Part shown: piece by piece, positions 61,366 to 64,000 of the stretch
How the letters are laid out: each line of letters starts with the position of its first letter
How positions within the stretch are numbered: the stretch's first letter is position 1
From: Streptomyces gossypii
GTDB lineage: Bacteria; Actinomycetota; Actinomycetes; Streptomycetales; Streptomycetaceae
Length of the DNA: 64,000 bases
Assembly (NCBI RefSeq): GCF_025165795.1
Contig: NZ_JAJAGO010000006.1
Coordinates: forward strand, 1-64,000
Reading direction: 5' to 3'
Notes under the pieces: generated by a model
Seen by the model: only the letters and a program-made list of their open reading frames with translations
What the model was told of the DNA's origin: nothing
Databases searched by the model: none
Program-made: the position numbers and the translations under genes

Positions 61366-61895
61366 GCGAGGTCCTCCGGTGTCTCTTCCTCGGCTGCCGT
61401 GCCTTCGCGGCGGTCGCGGGTCTGTTCCGCCGCGCCCGTGCGTTCCCCCGCGCCCGTGCGTTCCCCCGCGTCCGTGCGTTCCCCCGCGTCCGTGCGTTCC
61501 CCCGCGTCCGTGCGTTCCCCCGCGTCCACGCGCTCCCGAGCCGTCCCGATCCGCCGGTCCTCCAGGTCGTCGCGGACCTCGTCGTGCCCGGTCAGCCGCC
61601 AGGAACGGTAGGCCAGGGCCAGCAGAAAGGTCGTCAGCCCGAAGGTGATGACGATGGAGGTGAGCGCCAGGGCCTGCGGCAGCGGGTCGGCGTACCCGTC
61701 CACCTGCCGCATCGGCCCTTCGACGATCGGCGGATCGCCTGACCTTCCGGCGGACAGCAGCAGCAGGTTGGTGCCGTGGCCCAGCACGACGAAGCCGAGC
61801 ACGACGCGCATCAGCGAGCGCTGCATCAGCAGGAAGAAGCCCACGGCGAACAGGCCGCCCACCACGGTGGCCAGGGTGGCGTCGAGGGTGTTCAT
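61362..61895 (-). CDS. mnhC: Mrp Na+/H+ antiporter subunit C with repeat tail
   Basis: 177 residues. Three helices (TLATVVGGLFAVGFFLLMQR, VVLGFVVLGHGTNLLLLSAG, ALALTSIVITFGLTTFLLAL) match MnhC/NuoK, with the conserved GHGTNLLLL. The last 65 residues are a cytoplasmic tail built of AGERTD repeats, well beyond the normal length of about 115. Overlaps mnhD and mnhAB by 4 bases. Confidence 0.93.
   Translation of the reverse strand: MNTLDATLATVVGGLFAVGFFLLMQRSLMRVVLGFVVLGHGTNLLLLSAGRSGDPPIVEGPMRQVDGYADPLPQALALTSIVITFGLTTFLLALAYRSWRLTGHDEVRDDLEDRRIGTARERVDAGERTDAGERTDAGERTDAGERTGAGERTGAAEQTRDRREGTAAEEETPEDLA
61423..61530 (-). repeat. 18-bp tandem repeat in the mnhC tail
   Basis: Six units of CGTTCCCCCGCGTCCGTG (plus strand), five of them nearly identical at 61441-61530 and one diverged at 61423-61440. 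They encode repeats of A-G-E-R-T-D. The frame is kept at any copy number, so tail length may vary between strains. Confidence 0.9.
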
Positions 61896-64000
61896 GAGCG
61901 GCCCTCCACCGTGCCGCCGTCCGACGACTCCAGCCCGTCCGACGACTCCGGTTCATTCAATGTCTCGGGTTCGTCCGATGTCTGGGGTGACAACCCAACT
62001 CCCAGCGCCGACAGCAGCTTGAGGGTGACGCCGACGACGAGCAGGTACACGCCCACGTCGAAGAACATGCTGGTGGCGAACTTCAGCGTGCCCACGACCG
62101 GCAGCCAGGTCTCCACCACCGTGCTGGAGAGCGCCTCCGCGCCGAAGGCCACCGGCAGCAGTCCCACCACTGCGGCCAGCGCCAGCCCGCCGCCCGCGAG
62201 CGTCCCGGGATCGGTCGGTGCGGCGATGCCCAGGTCCGCCCGTCCGCCCACCAGGTAGCGCAGCACGTAGGCCTGGCCCGCGACCAGACCGGCCGAGAAC
62301 CCGCCACCGGGATGCTCGTGCCCGGAGACCAGCAGATACAGCGACAGCACCAGGAGGGAGGGGAAGAGCAGCCTGGTGAGCACCTCCAGCAGGACGGAAC
62401 GCTCGCCTCCGGGCCGTTCCGCCGCGCCCGGCAGCCACCTCTCGTGGGGTTCGTCCCAGGAGGCGGCGGGCGAGCGCCGGAGGCTCGGAGCCGTTCCCCG
62501 GCCGTTGCCGGCGGGGTCCGCCGCCGCCGCTTCCCGCTCAGGACGGGCTGCCGCCTCGCCCTCGCTCTCCTGCCAGATCCCGATCAGACTGAAGACTCCG
62601 AGGGCCGCCACCAGCAGCACGGCGATCTCTCCCAGGGTGTCCATCGCGCGGAAGTCCACGATGATCGCGTTGACCGCGTTGTGCGCGCCCGTCTCCTCGG
62701 TCCGGCGCAGTTGCTCCCCCGACACCGCCGGGGCATCCCGCGCCGTGGTGGCCACCAGGGCGAACAGGGCGACGAAGACGCCCATCCCGGCGGACACGAC
62801 GATCTGGAGGACGCGCGTCCGCACGGCGGTCCGCTCGGGCGTGAAGCGGGTCGGCATCCTCCGCAGCACGAGCACGATGGCCACCAGCGTCAACGACTCC
62901 ACCAGGAACTGGGTGAGCGCCAGGTCGGGTGCTCCGCGTACCAGGAAGAGTCCGGCCACGCCGTATCCGACCGCGCCCGTCAGCATCACACCGGTCAGCC
63001 GGTGCCGGGTCGCCGTCACGGCGACGGCCGTCGTCAGCACGACAGCGGCGAGCGGCAGTTGCACACTGGACGTCCACATCTCGGGCCGTCCGAACGAGAC
63101 GTCCCCCGTGCCCAGCAGCGCGGAGCCGGGCAGCGCCAGCACGGTGATCAGCAGCACCGCCAGGTAGGCGGGCAGCGAACCGACCTGGGTGTGCCGGACG
63201 GTCCGCAGGGTCAGCGTCCGCATGGCGCGGAGGGCGGCCTCGTAACCGTGCTGCGCGTCGGGCAGCCGGGGCAGACGGCGCCACACTGGCGACTTCGGCA
63301 ACGCGGCGGGATGCGATGCGGGGTGTCGCGGGCCCGGGAAGACCCACCGGACAGACCCCAGGTGCAGGGCGATGCCCAGGAGCAGTGCGAGGAGCGAGAG
63401 GCCGAGCACGGGGGTCAGGCCGTGCCACAGCGCCAGTTCGTAGGGCTTCCCTCCGCTCGCCCCGGCTCCCCCGCCGCCGGTCGCATACGTGTCGGCGTAG
63501 GCGGCCACCGGTACGGAGAGGGCGTGGTACCAGAGGCCGAGCACCAGTCCGGTGACCGACAGGGCGGCTGCCGGGGCGAGGAAGCCGGGTCCGGGAGGGG
63601 CCGGATCGCCCGTCTCCACTCCGGGTTTCACGGCGAAGGCCCCCCACAGGAACCGGCCGGTATAGGCGACGGTGAGCACCGAGCCGAGGAAGAGCGCGGC
63701 GAACAGCCAGTCGTGCCCGTACAGCTCCCGGCCGTCCAGCTTCCCGCTGTGCAGGAACGCCTCGTAGGCGGCCTCCTTGGCGAGGAAGCCCAGCAGCAGC
63801 GGCACTCCGGCCATGGAGGCGGCGGCTGCCGCGCCCACCGCGAACAGGACCGGCATACGGCGGCCCAGCCCGGACAGCAGGCGTACGTCGCGGGTGCCGG
63901 TCCGTTTGTCGAGGATGCCGGTCACGAGGAAGAGCGGGGCCTTGAAGGCGGCGTGCGCCACCAGCATCGCCGCACCGGCCAGCGCGGCCGTACGGGTGCC
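61892..64000 (-). CDS. mnhA: Mrp Na+/H+ antiporter subunit A/B fusion (5' end outside window)
   Basis: 703 codons are visible and the frame is open at the right edge, so the N-terminal half of MnhA is missing. The visible part begins in the ND5-like channel (LVAHAAFKAPLFLVTGILDK, FLAKEAAYEAFLHSGKLDGR), continues through the MnhA-specific C-terminal helices (GAPDLALTQFLVESLTLVAI, IIVDFRAMDTLGEIAVLLVA) and ends with a fused MnhB domain (LYLLVSGHEHPGGGFSAGLV, ATSMFFDVGVYLLVVGVTLK). The A-B fusion is common in actinobacteria. The complex exchanges sodium for protons and supports salt and alkaline tolerance. Confidence 0.93.
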   Translation of the reverse strand, partial: GTRTAALAGAAMLVAHAAFKAPLFLVTGILDKRTGTRDVRLLSGLGRRMPVLFAVGAAAAASMAGVPLLLGFLAKEAAYEAFLHSGKLDGRELYGHDWLFAALFLGSVLTVAYTGRFLWGAFAVKPGVETGDPAPPGPGFLAPAAALSVTGLVLGLWYHALSVPVAAYADTYATGGGGAGASGGKPYELALWHGLTPVLGLSLLALLLGIALHLGSVRWVFPGPRHPASHPAALPKSPVWRRLPRLPDAQHGYEAALRAMRTLTLRTVRHTQVGSLPAYLAVLLITVLALPGSALLGTGDVSFGRPEMWTSSVQLPLAAVVLTTAVAVTATRHRLTGVMLTGAVGYGVAGLFLVRGAPDLALTQFLVESLTLVAIVLVLRRMPTRFTPERTAVRTRVLQIVVSAGMGVFVALFALVATTARDAPAVSGEQLRRTEETGAHNAVNAIIVDFRAMDTLGEIAVLLVAALGVFSLIGIWQESEGEAAARPEREAAAADPAGNGRGTAPSLRRSPAASWDEPHERWLPGAAERPGGERSVLLEVLTRLLFPSLLVLSLYLLVSGHEHPGGGFSAGLVAGQAYVLRYLVGGRADLGIAAPTDPGTLAGGGLALAAVVGLLPVAFGAEALSSTVVETWLPVVGTLKFATSMFFDVGVYLLVVGVTLKLLSALGVGLSPQTSDEPETLNEPESSDGLESSDGGTVEGRS

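Noticed and set aside
59767..61611. 614-residue plus-strand frame
   Set aside because: Antisense of mnhD, rich in Gln/Glu/Gly; no domain seen.
1..64000. tRNA, rRNA or riboswitch genes
   Set aside because: No stretch with a T-loop GGTTCGA pattern plus acceptor stem, no rRNA blocks and no known riboswitch core were recognised by reading; a covariance-model scan would be decisive.

Overview
The window is high-GC DNA of a Streptomyces-like actinomycete. This rests on GC-rich third codon positions, GTG and TTG starts, a whiJ-type trio (XRE/DUF5753, DUF397, histidine-kinase-type ATPase), paired Ser/Thr kinases with PQQ-like repeats, an Mrp antiporter operon, and a dense scatter of actinobacterial insertion-sequence relics. 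No rRNA, tRNA or core replication gene was recognised. The first half looks like accessory or subtelomere-like DNA, and the last part is steadier chromosome.

Left part (1-18.3 kb) is a transposon scrapyard. A two-repeat CRISPR remnant lies at 404-512. A decayed IS630-family element (801-4852, TA duplication, matching ends) was interrupted by a complete IS21-family element (1595-4519, 8-bp target duplication) that carries an extra gene between istB and istA. After these come a large lipoprotein, IS5-type, ISAs1, Tn3 and resolvase fragments, three copies of a noncoding repeat, and a 165-bp MITE that supplies the stop codon of an SDR gene. Small working cassettes sit among them: a DUF3995 protein, an ArsR-SRPBCC/DHFR-like pair with what looks like a leaderless self-regulated promoter, an alpha/beta hydrolase, and a divergent XRE regulator/SDR pair.

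Central part (18.5-29.4 kb) is the most unusual. A caspase-like protease is followed by a short two-LysM protein. Facing these is a compact minus-strand operon: DNA/RNA non-specific endonuclease, a 73-residue overlapping ORF, a subtilisin without signal peptide, a 116-residue protein and a peptidoglycan-binding-domain protein. A coiled-coil membrane protein lies upstream, and a membrane-anchored STAND-like NTPase of 1023 residues lies beyond a GNAT gene. The proteases and the nuclease lack secretion signals, which fits an intracellular conflict or cell-death system; that role is inference.

Right part (29.9-64 kb): a secreted two-catalytic-domain pectate lyase (PL1-CBM-PL9) behind a palindromic operator; a proline-rich surface protein with a DUF4239 protein; a MarR/cupin/nitroreductase operon with twin operators; two Ser/Thr kinase-PQQ receptors and a radical SAM protein, preceded by the relic of another kinase; a penicillin-binding protein, a beta-lactamase-like hydrolase and a coupled LysR gene; an ArsR/VOC divergent pair; an acyl-CoA-ligase-like enzyme; the whiJ-like locus; an AhpD-like/HxlR divergent pair; a DEDDh exonuclease-BRCT-BRCT-TerD fusion; a secreted propeller-like protein; and an mnhAB-C-D-E-F-G operon in which every junction overlaps by 4 nt and which runs off the right edge.
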